From assembly GCA_003956705.1 (NCBI GenBank), contig QZCP01000181.1, positions 1 to 64,000 on the forward strand: DNA of 64,000 nt. Direction: 5' to 3'. The stretch comes from Brevipalpus yothersi. Lineage: Eukaryota > Arthropoda > Arachnida > Trombidiformes > Tenuipalpidae. This document shows positions 35,459 through 51,718 of the stretch, piece by piece. Made by a program: the position numbers and the translations under genes. The notes below the pieces were generated by a model. It worked only from the letters and a program-made list of their open reading frames with translations. It was not told the origin of the DNA and searched no databases. The first letter of the stretch is position 1; each line of letters starts with the position of its first letter.

Positions 35459-36618
35459 TTATCCAGCCTTCTTGATAATTGCTCCAGAATCACTGACAAT
35501 TACTGATCCAGTCATGTTGGCATTATGATCAGATACCATGAAAGCCAAAGTTTTAGCCATCTCCTCTGCAGTTCCAACACGCTCCAAGGCGGTAAATTTT
35601 TTGGGAGCAGCACCAATGAACATTGGAGGTATTTCGCCGAGAAGATTTTCCACAAATTTCGTCGATACTGGTCCTGGACTGTAGAGCAATAATATATAGT
35701 TGATAATTGAGTAGATGCATATTAACAAGTATCGATCAGTTGTAAGTAAGTATCAATATCATTCATATCTTCCGGAATAACATGATGGCTCAACTTACTT
35801 TAGTGAATTGACTCGAACATCAGGAGCCAACTCTTGGGCAAGACATTTGGTGTACATATCGAGAGCAGCTTTGGACATACAGTAGGACCAGAAGAAGCAT
35901 GTCTTGATAAAGATTGGTGAATATTACTGATTAATCAGCGATCAAACGATCAGGTAGTACATGTTGATGTAAACTTACCGGTCGAAGGCCTGCAATACTT
36001 GAAACGTTCACAATGGCACCTTTACGTTCTTTCAGGGAAGGTATCAAGTGATGGGTAAGCTGGACAATACTTCGCACATTCAATTGGAACATGGCATCAT
36101 AACTTTCCAAATACTTTTCACTGGTCATACCGTGTGATGATCCAAAACCGACATTGTTGATCAGAATATCGATTCCACCATGTTTGGCAAGTGTTTTTTC
36201 TGCCAACATTTTCACCTCATCTTCCTTTGTTAGATCAGCTTTGACAACCAGAGGCTTAGTTGGGAAGAGATGGATTTTTAGTGTAATTACACTTCGTTCT
36301 ATGCGTTGAATTTTGGATCATAGAATATTGATGGCTTACCTTCTCTTTTTGTGGTGAAGCTTGCTCACATTCTTGGGCTGTTTTGGCCAATAGATCATCT
36401 TTACGACCAGTGATCACAACTTTAGCACCCAATTTAGAGAAGAGAATTGCTGTCGCGGCTCCAATCCCTTGACTTGAGCCTGATTGATAATTTGATCAAA
36501 TTAAACGTAAAACACCAATAACTCACATTGAAGAATAGTTTATAGCTGAAAAACTTATAGCTAATTACACCTACTGACCTGTTATTAGAGCAATCTTGTT
36601 GGTCAATTTGATATCCAT
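35459..36618 (-). CDS. Classical short-chain dehydrogenase/reductase (5 exons)
   Basis: Exons 36579-36618, 36340-36479, 35979-36254, 35799-35902 and 35459-35678 join to 259 residues, close to the usual 250-260 for classical SDRs. Landmarks: NAD(P)-binding TGSSQGIG split by intron 1, NNVG, the catalytic Ser in VNVSSIAGL, catalytic YCMSK (YxxxK), and NPGPVSTKF after the active site. A basic residue (R/K in TGRKDD) at the end of the second strand hints at NADP(H) use. Known family role: oxidation or reduction of hydroxyl/keto groups on small molecules. The substrate is not predictable; it resembles FabG-like and tropinone-reductase-like SDRs. It sits next to P450 genes, but joint function is only a guess. 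Confidence 0.92.
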
Positions 36619-38125
36619 ACTGTTAGTTGACAGAGAACAAGAGAGATGCAATTAGTGTAGAAGAAGAGTTCGGTTCCGATCGTTCAATTAGCATCAAATG
36701 ATCATCAAAATTGAAGTTTGGAAGTTTACTGAAAATACACCCACAAATGACAATGGTTTTTTTTATTCACTGTGTTCACCATAGTGTTTGGTGCTTGAGC
36801 ACTTAAAATGAGCAAACAAGTAAGTAACGGGAAATTTGAACCATCTCCGGACTCAAGATGCGATCAATTTACGCTCTTTGATTATATGACAAACTCTGAA
36901 TGAAAAAATTTTCATTCATTCAATGTCATATAATGGCAAGTTTCTCAAAGCTTGAAATGCTGTTGATTTGGCTTTATGATGAATAGTCACTTTGGTTGAA
37001 GGATTGTCCGATCAACATCTATGGCTAATTGAAAATGAAAATCATGGAAGCAGGTAAAACCGAGAAAAATCCGAATATTGTAGTATTTTGATCGTTGAAG
37101 ATGCATTGACTCAATATTGACTCGAATAACAAAATAAATTGTTCTTTTCTCATCTGCGATGAAGAAGATCAGATTTTTGTATCGTTACGATTGATTTTTT
37201 TTCACTGAGAGGAGAATAATGTTTTAAATGAAGTTTAAATGTTATTAAAATAAGGCTCCTTGAGGAGTGTGTTTGGTATGTTATACTTTTATTCTTATTT
37301 CAGCATTAATCAGAGAAAATCGTCCCAAATTCTCTAGTATAAATCTGAAAAGTTCTCATAAGAGAAGAACCTTGGTATCTCATACAGAAAATCTCAGGTT
37401 GAAGAAGTAGTCTCTCATTTTCGAGCACAATACCCGTCCACTGTAAGACAATGAAGCAATGAATTATGTGTAAAATAATGGTCCAGACATGACGAAAGTT
37501 CCATACAATTGACATGAAGGCCTATTAATTAGATGTTCCTCAAATTAATTTTTTTTCACTATTTTTTCATTCATTTCATAATGTTCATAAGCATATTTTT
37601 TCCATACTAGGAAAATTACTCGAAAAATTAGGAGAGAGTTGATTTAGATTTTCTAATCCAATTTCATCTCATGGAACTTGTTGGACCGAAAAAAGTCAAA
37701 AGAAATACTCGTACTGTACTTGCGTTTCGCCAAGATCAACGAAAGGTGATACAGTTATGTAGGTAAACTGATGTATTCCGAAACTCTTCTATCGAAGAAA
37801 TACCTCCTTTTGAATTATTGAATGAAGCAAAGTTAATGAACTTATTTGATCAGCTTATCCACTGCTATACCTGATGAGCATCACGATAATATAAATAAAA
37901 TGAATTCTTTTTCGTAGCAACTTATCGTATAAGAGACAACAAAAAATCGCAAAAATTCTAAAACAATATCCTGAATTTTATCAAAAATTGAAAAAATATT
38001 GCTGCTACTGTTCATACATCATTTTTTTCGTTTTAAAGTTTGTTACATATTCTGGATTATAAGTTTCAAATCGACATCAACGAGAGAGTAGAAATTTAAT
38101 TTCAAGAGAGTAGATAGATGTAAAA
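36619..38125. other. Intergenic region SDR - acidic peptide gene
   Basis: Mostly without recognisable content. A minus frame at 37306-37515 contains an AG-preceded stretch WTGIVLENERLLLQ...IYTREFGTIFSD before a stop, which looks exon-like but matches nothing I know. A + frame from an ATG near 37673 (MELVGPKKVKRNT) is also unexplained. Confidence 0.4.
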
Positions 38126-38608
38126 TTAAGAATCATCATCTACATCTTCCCAAAAGTGAGAGGGAACTTGACCAAGTCCTTGATTGCTGATCTCTTGCTC
38201 ATTTGGAGAAAATTCATCGGAATCATCCCAAAATTTCTCATCAAATTCATCGTTTTCATCATCTTCGAAATCACTGTCATTTTCATCATGGCTGGGCACT
38301 TTAGAGTCTGTATGTGTGATGATAAATCATAATCACTCATGCATGATTCTAACAATTTTCTACTATCATAATATCATTCAAAACAAACTGGATGAAAAAA
38401 GTTCAATTGAATAGTTAAAAAAACTTACATTCTTGCTCCAACAGTGGATGAACCTGAGTTTGTTTACTCGAAGCTGGGAACGTAAAATATGTAAGAAAAC
38501 TGTAGATACAAGAAATTCGAAGACCTATGTCTTACCCAAACTTCTCGATTGAACGAGCATTATTTTCACCATCAATAGAAAGGCCAAAATTGCAATAGAA
38601 ATCTTCAT
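38126..38608 (-). CDS. Small secreted acidic peptide (3 exons)
   Basis: Exons 38536-38608, 38429-38473 and 38126-38307 join in frame to 99 residues. Exon 1 encodes a clear signal peptide (MKISIAILAFLLMVKIMLVQ). The mature part is about 75 residues, very rich in Asp/Glu. It has no Cys after the signal, and a loose internal repeat: VPSHDENDSDF...KFWDDSDEF and VPSHFWEDVDDDS. No family recognised. Secretion is well supported. Candidate roles such as a salivary, cuticular or Ca2+-binding peptide are guesses. Confidence 0.72.
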
Positions 38609-40515
38609 CTTTTGGCTGTCGATCGAACAATCAAAGGCACCTTACGATCTGCTTATGAGAAGCAAATGTTCCCAATCGACTCTGATTTATTCATTTTGTA
38701 AAGCTGTTGATTACTGACTCATCCATCCAAATGTTTTCAAATGAAAGCTGGTTACCTGGTTTCGTTACACACAGCGAAAATCAGTTCAATGACATGGCTC
38801 TATGTTACTCCAAAGGTGACAGTCATAACTGTTGCTTGAGCCATTCGTAACCCCTTTCTCATATTACCAGCCACCATAAAACAATGCACATAGGTATATG
38901 CCTTTTTGATTATAAATACAACTCAAAATCTCGAAAGTGGGTTGCCAATCAAAATCAATGCTTTCGAATTTTTTTGCTTATCAAGTTTGTGTGTGTGTGA
39001 GAGAGAGTCATAATTGGTGACCTATGCTGTCACAAAGGAATTTGATGAAACAGTAGAAGTAAAGGAATTCATTTTGACGATACAGAAAATTTTTCTCGTA
39101 ATTAGAATTAATTTCCTACAAAATTTCTCAATCCATGAATTCTTCCCTTTGATTTCGTGAGTAAATAGCCTCTTTTGGAAGTGTTGTTGTTTGTATTCCG
39201 AATTCCATAGAAGAATTTTTGAGCTCTATCGTTCTATTACTATCAAAAAGGCAAAGTAAATAGAAAAAATTTTCCCATCGGAATCCTCAGAGTAAGAAAT
39301 CCAATGTCAACTGACAATTTTGACATTTATTTGCTCCATTCGACAAAGGTTATGGCGATTGTTCGAATACATCGAAAAAACACTTTCAATCTTCAAAAGT
39401 GAGAGTGAGATCTGCGAGATCATTTTGCTTAACCGATGAACAGTCTCTTCATTCTCAATGGTGTCATCCATACATTCTTACCATTTAATTCCATTTTTAT
39501 TTTAAGAATTATTCTCTCTTCTCGTGTAAAAATGGCAAAAAATCTTGTTTCACAAATTTAGCTTAGAGTTCTAGGAAGGATCTTCAATGATGATTTAATA
39601 ACAATTCTTGGAGGCTATTTGCTATTTATTTTTCTGTCTGTTTTTTAAAAACATGATGAAAAAATATCATGATCATCTTTCAAAAACTTGACATCTGAGT
39701 GTTTCCCATCAAATTCACATCCTCTATCCATCAATACAATTTTTTCTCTGCACAATCACGAGAGATAAGTATACGAAATGATGGAAAATTTTTTTCTCAT
39801 CATGTGGCCATTGAAGATAGACAGATTGACAGAATTCAATCGGCGTCATATGCTTTGATATACTGAATGAGAGGAATCGATCATCAATAATAATTCAGTT
39901 TAAATTTTCCAAAATATACAGACCTCTTTAGTGGCTTTAAGTACGTAAGATAATATGCTATCTCCGAATTTCGAAACTTTTTCTTGGGAACTGGGAATGA
40001 TTATCATCATCATTTACCATATCAACTCCATCCTGGAGGTTCTTGAACAATCGATGGTCGGACGTGAAATTCGTTTGTGAACCCTTTAGGCAACCTTATG
40101 AAGCCCATCAAAAATTGGACTTAATCATCTTGGATGATAGGAAAAAAACATCTCTCATAGTGAACTACCTACCACATATCAGAACCAGAATGAAAATCAT
40201 CATGAAACCATGTTGAAATGTTCCCAAATGTCCAGATAGATACATTTCTTAGAAAAATTTTTCCTTCTCTCCAGAAGCGATTTCAACATCAAGTCTCTCC
40301 TGAATCTGATTTATTTGATTCCGACTAAACCACTCCATGAGAAGAGTTAAGCAGAAGACTTTTTTTTCGTCATCAAAAAAAGGATAGTATTCAGACAGAT
40401 TGACTCTCATGATATTCCAGATGTGAAGGCTGATTTGTATTAATGCAATTAATTGAATTATTCTTTTTTCTTTTAGGATTTACCCTCTAATGATTCAGGA
40501 TCAGATTTATTGCAG

Positions 40516-40689
40516 CATGTATGTGTACCCTGACTTTTTGGCTTTGGTATTGTCAAGATAGCCTTTGTACATATTTGATTTCCTCAATAAATCCAATCTT
40601 GAGTCATTAGCAAGAGATTGAATATATTCATTGAGAAACGACATGTATACAGCGACCTTTTGGCTTTGGTCATTGTTACAGTAAGATAG
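40516..40689. repeat. Imperfect direct repeat, two units about 126 bp apart
   Basis: Units 40516-40561 and 40642-40689 both run from CATGTAT to AAGATAG and share an identical TTTTGGCTTTGGT core. No protein or RNA role recognised. Confidence 0.6.
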
Positions 40690-41133
40690 TTGGATTTATA
40701 AAGCCTGGAAGCAATTTCAGGAGAAAAAAATCATATCTAAATTTGCGTAAGTGAATAACAAACTAATAGGTTAAAGAATTGTTACAACATTTTTGGACAA
40801 TTTTACGATTATTTTTAGAATAAAACACGATAAAATGCATTTTAAATGGTCCAAAGAAATATTTGACATTCTCAACAATAGAATAAAATAAAAATAATAT
40901 TCATTCTGGGCTCAGTACAAATCATGCTCCGGGCTGAATCCTAGCAAATAACATGATGTCCACGGATATCATGTAATAAGAATTGATGATTTTGGAACCG
41001 GTTCTGACATGAAAATTATTCAGACCTTCGATATTCGCCTGGATTACCCTCGGGCTATTGAAAGCATCTTTTTTTCGCAATCGGAATTTTTCTCAATCAA
41101 CAGATCTCAGGTAACTTTGTAAGAGCTTTGCAG

Positions 41134-41136
<3 letters not shown>

Positions 41137-41189
<53 letters not shown>
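41137..41189. repeat. (GA)n microsatellite
   Basis: About 53 bp of uninterrupted GA units upstream of the first protease-like gene. Confidence 0.95.
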
Positions 41190-41192
<3 letters not shown>

Positions 41193-41330
41193 AGAGAGAG
41201 AAAGAAATCAAGTCAAAAGTTTCTTGTTCTCTCAATCAACAAAAAGATCTTCTCTAAGGAACTTCCTGAATTTCTGTGATCCCTAAAAAGATAACAATTT
41301 CACAAATGCTCTGGAATTATTCAAGCTAAA

Positions 41331-42362
41331 ATGTATTTTCGTAATCTATTCTTACTGTCATTCATTTCGGGTAAGTGATTGAAAGAAAAAAATCGATTTT
41401 TTCCGTGAAAAAAATTTTTTCTTTGGACATGAAGTGAAAATTTATCACCGAATTTGTGATTTTACGATGAATTCCTCATGAAAAATTTTTTTCTCAACTC
41501 TGCAGTGTTGTCTTTATTCGATGGAACCGATGCACGTAAGTCTTAGAAGAGATTGTTTTATTCTTCAATTTTTGATTATTAATTCCACTCCCATAGATCA
41601 TTGTGCACAAGCAAAATTACCTCTACATGATGGTGAACGGAGGCCACTTCCATTTGTCGTCCATGTCTGGTGAGTTTTTTTTTCGGTTATTTGAAATGCA
41701 TAAATATGATAAATATAATAAATTATTAATTAAATTCCAATTAATTATGTGTATTTTCGAACATCAGGGTTTCCAGAGTAGATACTGGTGAGCATTCATG
41801 CATTGGTATCATCAAATCGGGTAATAAGGTGATGGTACCTGAATGGTGTGTAGATGTGAAAGGTGAAAAACGTGGTCGTATTGCGATTTATGCACCAAAA
41901 ATGACCGGCAAAGTTCATTTGTTAACTCGATCAAGTGTTAAGCGTAGATATGATGAACAATTTAATTTCGTTTACGAAGATGATGATCTGAGAGAACTTA
42001 TCGTTCAAGATGACAAACACAGTTTGCCCAATGTTGTGGTGCTCAAAATTCCGGAAGACATTTCACATCTTAAACATTGTTGCCTATGGAAAGATGGATC
42101 ACTGTTTACGCACAACAAAAAAATTACTGCCACAGTTTTCACATGGCAACGTGGTTCAAGTGGAGAAATTTTTTTGGTACAAAAAGTGATTGACCCGGCA
42201 GTAATAGCAGAAAGATCATTCGAAGGATTAGCCAGAGGTGTTGAGGATGCTGCGGAAGCTCTTCTGGTGGTAAGCCATGATAACGATGATACATGGACTT
42301 TCGATGGCTTCTTCAAAAACCCTCCCAAAAAATCTCCCATCAGGATTGTTCGTAAATTCTAA
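41331..42362 (+). CDS. Secreted trypsin-fold-like protein without catalytic residues, copy 1 (4 exons)
   Basis: Exons 41331-41370, 41506-41535, 41597-41669 and 41768-42362 join to 245 residues. A signal peptide (MYFRNLFLLSFISGVLSLF) is followed by PLPFVVHVW, then CIGIIKSGNKVMVPEWC. This last piece is laid out like the trypsin block around the active-site His (CGGSLI...VLTAAHC), with Trp where His should be. PNVVVLKIPEDI sits where the Asp segment (NDIALLKL) would be and lacks that Asp. No GDSGGP motif exists. The C-terminal part (VSHDNDDTWTFDGFFKNPP) is unlike trypsins. My reading is a degenerate serine-protease homologue; an unrelated secreted fold is possible. Gene structure is strongly supported by the matching copy at 43843-44834. 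Confidence 0.8.
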
Positions 42363-42495
42363 TGTGCCTACCTATCATTACCTGAGATGACTGCATTCTT
42401 TGGGTATTTCCATTCACACTCTTCCACATTTTTTGCATTTTGCATGTGCCAATAGCCATGATTGTCCAATATCATCTACTCATTTTCCTAAGCCC

Positions 42496-42561
<66 letters not shown>

Positions 42562-43842
42562 AATATGTCATACTCTGTCTCTTTGATAACAACACCAATA
42601 AACAGCAGTCTTTTCGATTTGGTCATAATATTGCTAATTCCAACGAGACCTAAGGTTAGAGGATTCTCTGAGAATGATTGAAATTCAAAAACTCTGTAAA
42701 TAGTTCAATTGAAGAGGATCCAGCAATCTGGAATGTCATTCAAAGAATAAAAAAATAGCTGATACTTTGTCCTCTTCAACAGCTCACAAGTTATTAGTAA
42801 GATGAAATCGATACGGATATAAGAGTTGAACAACTTGATTGATAAAATAGTGGCCCAAAACAATATATCTACAGAAGAAGAGACTAAATCTTCTAGCAGT
42901 CGACTTTAGATACCTGAAAATGCTATCAAAGAAATTTTCCCCTTGAGATTTGCAGTATTCTCAATGATCATGATATCATTTGGTTAAGATAAATCAAGCG
43001 GCATTTCACTGAATTATACACACCTTCAATGACTGTATGACCGAAGGCTATCAAAGGTGTCTTTCTTCACAGCTTTAATAGCAATTTAATTGACAGGTTT
43101 CAGGAAATCACATATGAGCAGGTTTATTTCACGTTTCTCCCTCATCAAGAGATCTTGTATCTTGAATTCTTTGTATTGAATATCTAACAAGGTCTAAGAT
43201 TGTCTGATTTTTGAGGAATTAATCGAATTCAAGAGAAAAAATCTGATTCGTCGAATGGGAAGAAGAGCGCTTTCATTGTATCAGACCGAATTTTTATGAT
43301 GTAGAAAAGGGTCAGCTTCATGAAAATTGTAATAATACTCAAGTATAAAATAATCAACCTTTTACAAATAATTTGTAACTTAGGCTGACTGGTTTCATTT
43401 TTTTTTGCAACCTCAAAATATGCGGAAATTTTCTGTGTTACTTCTTGTATTCTTATATGCTTAAGCTCAAAATTGACGTTACACAGTAGTCTAGGGTGCT
43501 AGTTGAGAATTTCTAGGAATGAGGACATTCAGTCTTATTATTCTCGAAAAAAATGACCTTCTTCCAACAGTAATGATTTTCTCCAGCCAATGTTCAAGCA
43601 ACCGGCTCTTAACGAGAATAATTTAAATTTCGTCAATAATGTCGTTCTAGAGCCTAGGAAATTTTTTTCCCACACTTTAATGTTTCTTTATGTTGATTTC
43701 ACTCGATGAACAGACACCATAAGCGATTTCTCTCTTTCCTTTCCTTCCATCATCGAAGTTCCATTTTGAATTTCAAATTCTTATATTATTATTTGAATAT
43801 ACAAACTTATCGCTCAAATTTTTTAACTCCGTTCTGATAGAA
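42363..43842. other. Spacer between the tandem protease-like genes
   Basis: Contains a (CT)n tract at 42499-42559 just after the first gene. No other gene, exon or structured repeat recognised. Confidence 0.5.
42499..42559. repeat. (CT)n microsatellite
   Basis: About 60 bp of CT units, 140 bp after the stop codon of the first tandem copy. Confidence 0.95.
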
Positions 43843-44834
43843 ATGTCTCCACACTATCAGCTTCTATTACCATTTTTTCTGGGTGAGTGATAGATAAAAT
43901 TAAATTGAGTGGATCATATTCAAATGGATTCTCTTCTATTGAATGCCCGAATATGATCATGTTTTGGGCAATAAATTCTAATTGGAATAAAAAATTTTCA
44001 CTAGTTTTATCAACATACAATCAAGCCAATGCAGGTGAGTTTAAGGCCAACTCTGATTCTCTGTAATAATGATTATCCGAAACGTTATCCAATTTAGATT
44101 GTGTACCAGCGAAATTACCACTGCATAATGGTGAAATAAGACCACTTCCATTCATTGTTCATATCTGGTAAATTGTTGTTCATAAAGTATGATAAAATCG
44201 AAATTACACCAAAATTGATTGTTTGTTACGTCTTGACAGGGTTTCTAGAGCAGATACTGGTGAGCATTCATGCATTGGTATCATCAAATCGGGCAATAAG
44301 GTAATGGTTCCAGAATGGTGTGTAGATTTGAAAGGTGAAAAACGTGGTCGTATTGCGATTTATGCACCAAAAATGGCCGGTGAAGTGAATTCTTTTTCTC
44401 GATCTAATTTTAATTCAAGATATGATGAACAATTTGATTTCATTTATGAAGATGACGATCTACAGCAACTCATCCAAATTCCTCCCATGGATGACAGTTA
44501 TTTATGGAATGTGGTGATCCTGAAAATTCCCACAGATATTTCTCATCTCAAGTATGTTTGTTTGTGGAATTTTGGTACCATGTTTTCGGGTGGAAAAAAT
44601 ATAACCGCAACCGTTGTTTCATGGACGCAAGGACCAAATGGAGAATTTTTTTTGGTACAAAAATTGATTGATGATCATATGAGAAGGGGAAGAAGATCTC
44701 GTGAAGATCTGAAAGGAGATGTTGAAGATGCAGCAGAGGCTATCATATCGGTAAGCCATGATAATGATGACACTTGGACTTTCGATGGTTTCTTTAAGGA
44801 TCCGCCGAAAGTATCTGCTATCAGAACCTTCTGA
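43843..44834 (+). CDS. Secreted trypsin-fold-like protein without catalytic residues, copy 2 (4 exons)
   Basis: Exons 43843-43882, 44005-44034, 44098-44167 and 44240-44834 join to 244 residues. Exon lengths are 40, 30, 70 and 595 bp against 40, 30, 73 and 595 in copy 1, so this is an exon-for-exon tandem duplicate. A signal peptide MSPHYQLLLPFFLG is followed by PLPFIVHIW and the identical CIGIIKSGNKVMVPEWC block, again with Trp in the His position. NVVILKIPTDI replaces the Asp segment. The middle (residues 120-150) and the acidic/basic linker (RRGRRSREDLKGD) have diverged most, while the SHDNDDTWTFDGFFK end is conserved. Function unknown; strong conservation of the dead site argues that both are kept as proteins. 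Confidence 0.8.
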
Positions 44835-45614
44835 GTCATGAAAAGACCTCTTTAGAAATCTGGATTTTCGATCCCAATTTTATCATTCAGAGTGTTTTCT
44901 TGGTGATTCTTACCCGAATCATGATCGATAAATAAGTATCTCAGAATTTGTTTTTCTCTTGATAACTTATCACTTATCTTCTTTTGAGAAATCTTTTGAA
45001 ATTCTAAATATCTTCTGTCTAATATGAGATAATCTGTCCATTTTTCTAATCGATCAATTTTATGGAATGATAATATAAGATGAGATACCTCAATCATGGT
45101 ACAGTTTTCCTTAGCTTTAACTAACAGAAAGTTAATACCTAAGCTTAGAAGACCATGTTATTCGGATATGGTGATTTTAGCATTTATGAATATAATTAGC
45201 TTGCTTGATAGTAAATTGAATCCTACAAAAGATTGAACAAGATCGTTTATTCTGGCTGCCCAGGTGAGGTTCACTCTGATTTGATATTACAGAGATGCTA
45301 CTCAAATGATTTCATTTGAATTGAAAATACATGTATTACCTCAATGATTCCAGTTGCTCTAAAAAATTTTGAGGTTAGTTGGGACAGGTATATATTGTTT
45401 ACGTAAGATGGCAATAAAAAAGCATGAATTGAAAAATATTCTGACCATTCTCTTATTTTTGTACAAGGTTCCTATCTCGATGGTAGCTATGGTATCAACT
45501 TTCAAGCAAAATAATGACTGATAAAATTGATTAAGTTGTAAATATTGAGTAACTGATCCCTGTAATAACAATGAGTCCAAGCTTGACGGGTCAATACATA
45601 ATTAAATAACTTGA
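44835..45614. other. Convergent intergenic region protease-like copy 2 - six-cysteine gene
   Basis: No coding or RNA feature recognised. Antisense frames of 60-80 codons lack protein-like composition. Confidence 0.45.
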
Positions 45615-49631
<4,017 letters not shown>

Positions 49632-49762
49632 CTTTTTTTTCACAACTTTCTTAAGACAAAAAAGTACTTCAACAACAATAATTTCCACAATGTTCTATGG
49701 ACAACTTGTATTAATACCTACACACTTCCACTATTTGGACTGTTCAATTGATAACTCCGTTG

Positions 49763-49770
49763 TATTTATA
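49763..49770 (-). promoter_or_regulatory. TATA box of the six-cysteine secreted protein gene
   Basis: Reads TATAAATA on the minus strand, about 130 bp before the ATG at 49631. An expected start near 49735 would give a 5' UTR of about 100 nt. Confidence 0.65.
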
Positions 49771-51475
49771 CGAAGGAAATGAGTGAGAAGAGAGAGAAAG
49801 AGAGATGCTCATTGAAAGAGAAAGTGAGCCAAAAGAGAGAGAGACAGAAAGAAAGAGAGCTGAGAAAGTAAGAGAGAAAGAGGGAGAGAGAGAGAGAGAG
49901 AGAGCCGAGAAGCTACTGATGAAAATGAGTGGACTGACAGAACTGTGAGAGTGAAACTTTTCGCTGGTTTGCCTTGCTGAAAATCAAAATCAGGCCAATT
50001 CTCTCTCTCTCTTGCACACATACATGAGCATACTTTGAAACGCAAATTTTGCTTCGTTCGGCAATATTGGCCAACCGAATTGCAAAGGGAGAGAGAAACC
50101 AAGAGAACATTGTCGCATTTACGATAAAGTTGATACTGGCAGTGAATAGCATTGTTCATTTTATAATATTCGAATCGATTACAGCGAGAAAAACTTTTTT
50201 TTCTTCATTTCAGCCATTCTCGAGCTTCTTTCAATAGGCTATCGAGATCTGAGTGTTTGCATTTATTGATACAAGTTTGGTGTATTATTGACAGCTGTAA
50301 AGCTCCAAACGTTAACTAATATCTAATCTTAATTAATTGGCTCCGAAACAATGTCCAATTCGTCGAACTGTTACGCCTGGTATGTAAGCTTTTTTAGCAT
50401 ACACAAAACTTTAATTATCAGCGGTTCAACAACTTTACCATGCATTAAGTTCAACCGATAGTGATGAAATTGGTGTTCAACATGGGACGAAGGAACCGAT
50501 CCGTTGGGAAGCGGTTTTCCGGTCAATTTAGAAAAATGATTAAAATTGCTCACAGATCAGCTCTGTTGATTCATCTGCACACACAGTTTACATCACTTTC
50601 GTCAAGTGATGATGTATTCTTACCTTGAATTTTAAGGTGAAGATTATTTCCAGAAATATTCATCTTCCATGATCACTTTCGATTCACTGATGACTGAGGT
50701 ACCAAGAAGTAATTTAATCATTGAACAAGATACAGGCAGCGATTCCGTTGAGCATTGCTAAGATTGGCCAAAACTCCATATCAAGCTTTCAAACTTTAGC
50801 CAGCTCAGGTCAAGAAAAAGAATTATCTTCACAGACTATCAGTTAAGTTGATTTCTCATCACTATTTCGAAAGTTTTCGTACTGGACCTGATAACAGGGA
50901 GGTGCAAATAATACAATTTTTTTGCAAGGGATAAGCAGCATTACTATCTTAATAATGGAACATTTTAGTTGTATATTTTTTCTAAACTATTTCTAAGCGA
51001 TTTGAATCAGAAATTAAGCAGCATGGTATTGAAACAGTTGAAACATTCTCTTCGAACTGATCTCTCGATCTTTGAAGTTTATCTCTGGTGGCGCGGAAGC
51101 CCCAACCTCTGGAAGAAAATCATCGAGTCTAACGGGATCTATCAGAAGGCCTGGAGAGTAGTTGAAATATGATCCAAAAAATCGATTTCTTTCGGAAATT
51201 TAGATAACCTTTAACCACAAATTAAAATCGAAAACTTGCAAAAATTCAATGAGTGCCTAGTAACACTGAAAAAAATCCAAGACCAAATGATGACCTACTC
51301 GAACACGGATTAAGGAACACGTGTTACATTTTTTAGATGAATTACCGTTATTTTTTTGTTGTGGATAAAAATTAAGGCCAATCGATTGGATGCTTATCGG
51401 TTTCATAAGAGGCGCCAAATCATATGGATCATGATTTAGGTGGAAAAAAAGAGTGATGAAGGAGACGATAAAACT

Positions 51476-51535
<60 letters not shown>

Positions 51536-51718
51536 TGATCCCAGAGACAAGATAATTGATCTAGGAAAGCTCACTGTTGTCATTGATAAGTCAATCAGTA
51601 TTCAATCGTTTACGATAGAGAGAAACATTATAATTTTTTATATATAATTTCCCCTTTTTATTAATTAAAGGTAGATTAATTATTCTGCCCCCGTATTTGT
51701 AAGTCAATATAAGCAGAT
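49771..51718. other. Intergenic region six-cysteine gene - zinc-finger gene
   Basis: Contains GA-rich sequence (49790-49902), two islands of higher GC with exon-like open frames (about 50371-50540 and 51020-51175, see findings) and a (GA)n tract at 51475-51533. Confidence 0.45.
51475..51533. repeat. (GA)n microsatellite
   Basis: About 58 bp of GA units, roughly 190 bp upstream of the zinc-finger gene ATG. Confidence 0.95.

Larger units (their letters stand above)
38609..41330. other. Intergenic region with a short direct repeat and a GA microsatellite
   Basis: No exon recognised over about 2.7 kb. It contains an imperfect direct repeat at 40516-40561/40642-40689 and a (GA)n tract at 41137-41189, about 140 bp before the next ATG. 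Confidence 0.5.

Noticed and set aside
12642..36618. P450 + ABC transporter + SDR as a detoxification operon-like cluster
   Set aside because: Orientation and spacing are mixed, unrelated housekeeping genes are interspersed, and no shared control element was shown; coincidence cannot be excluded.
51257..51583. 108-codon minus frame rich in LSLS
   Set aside because: Translated GA/CT repeat, no other support.
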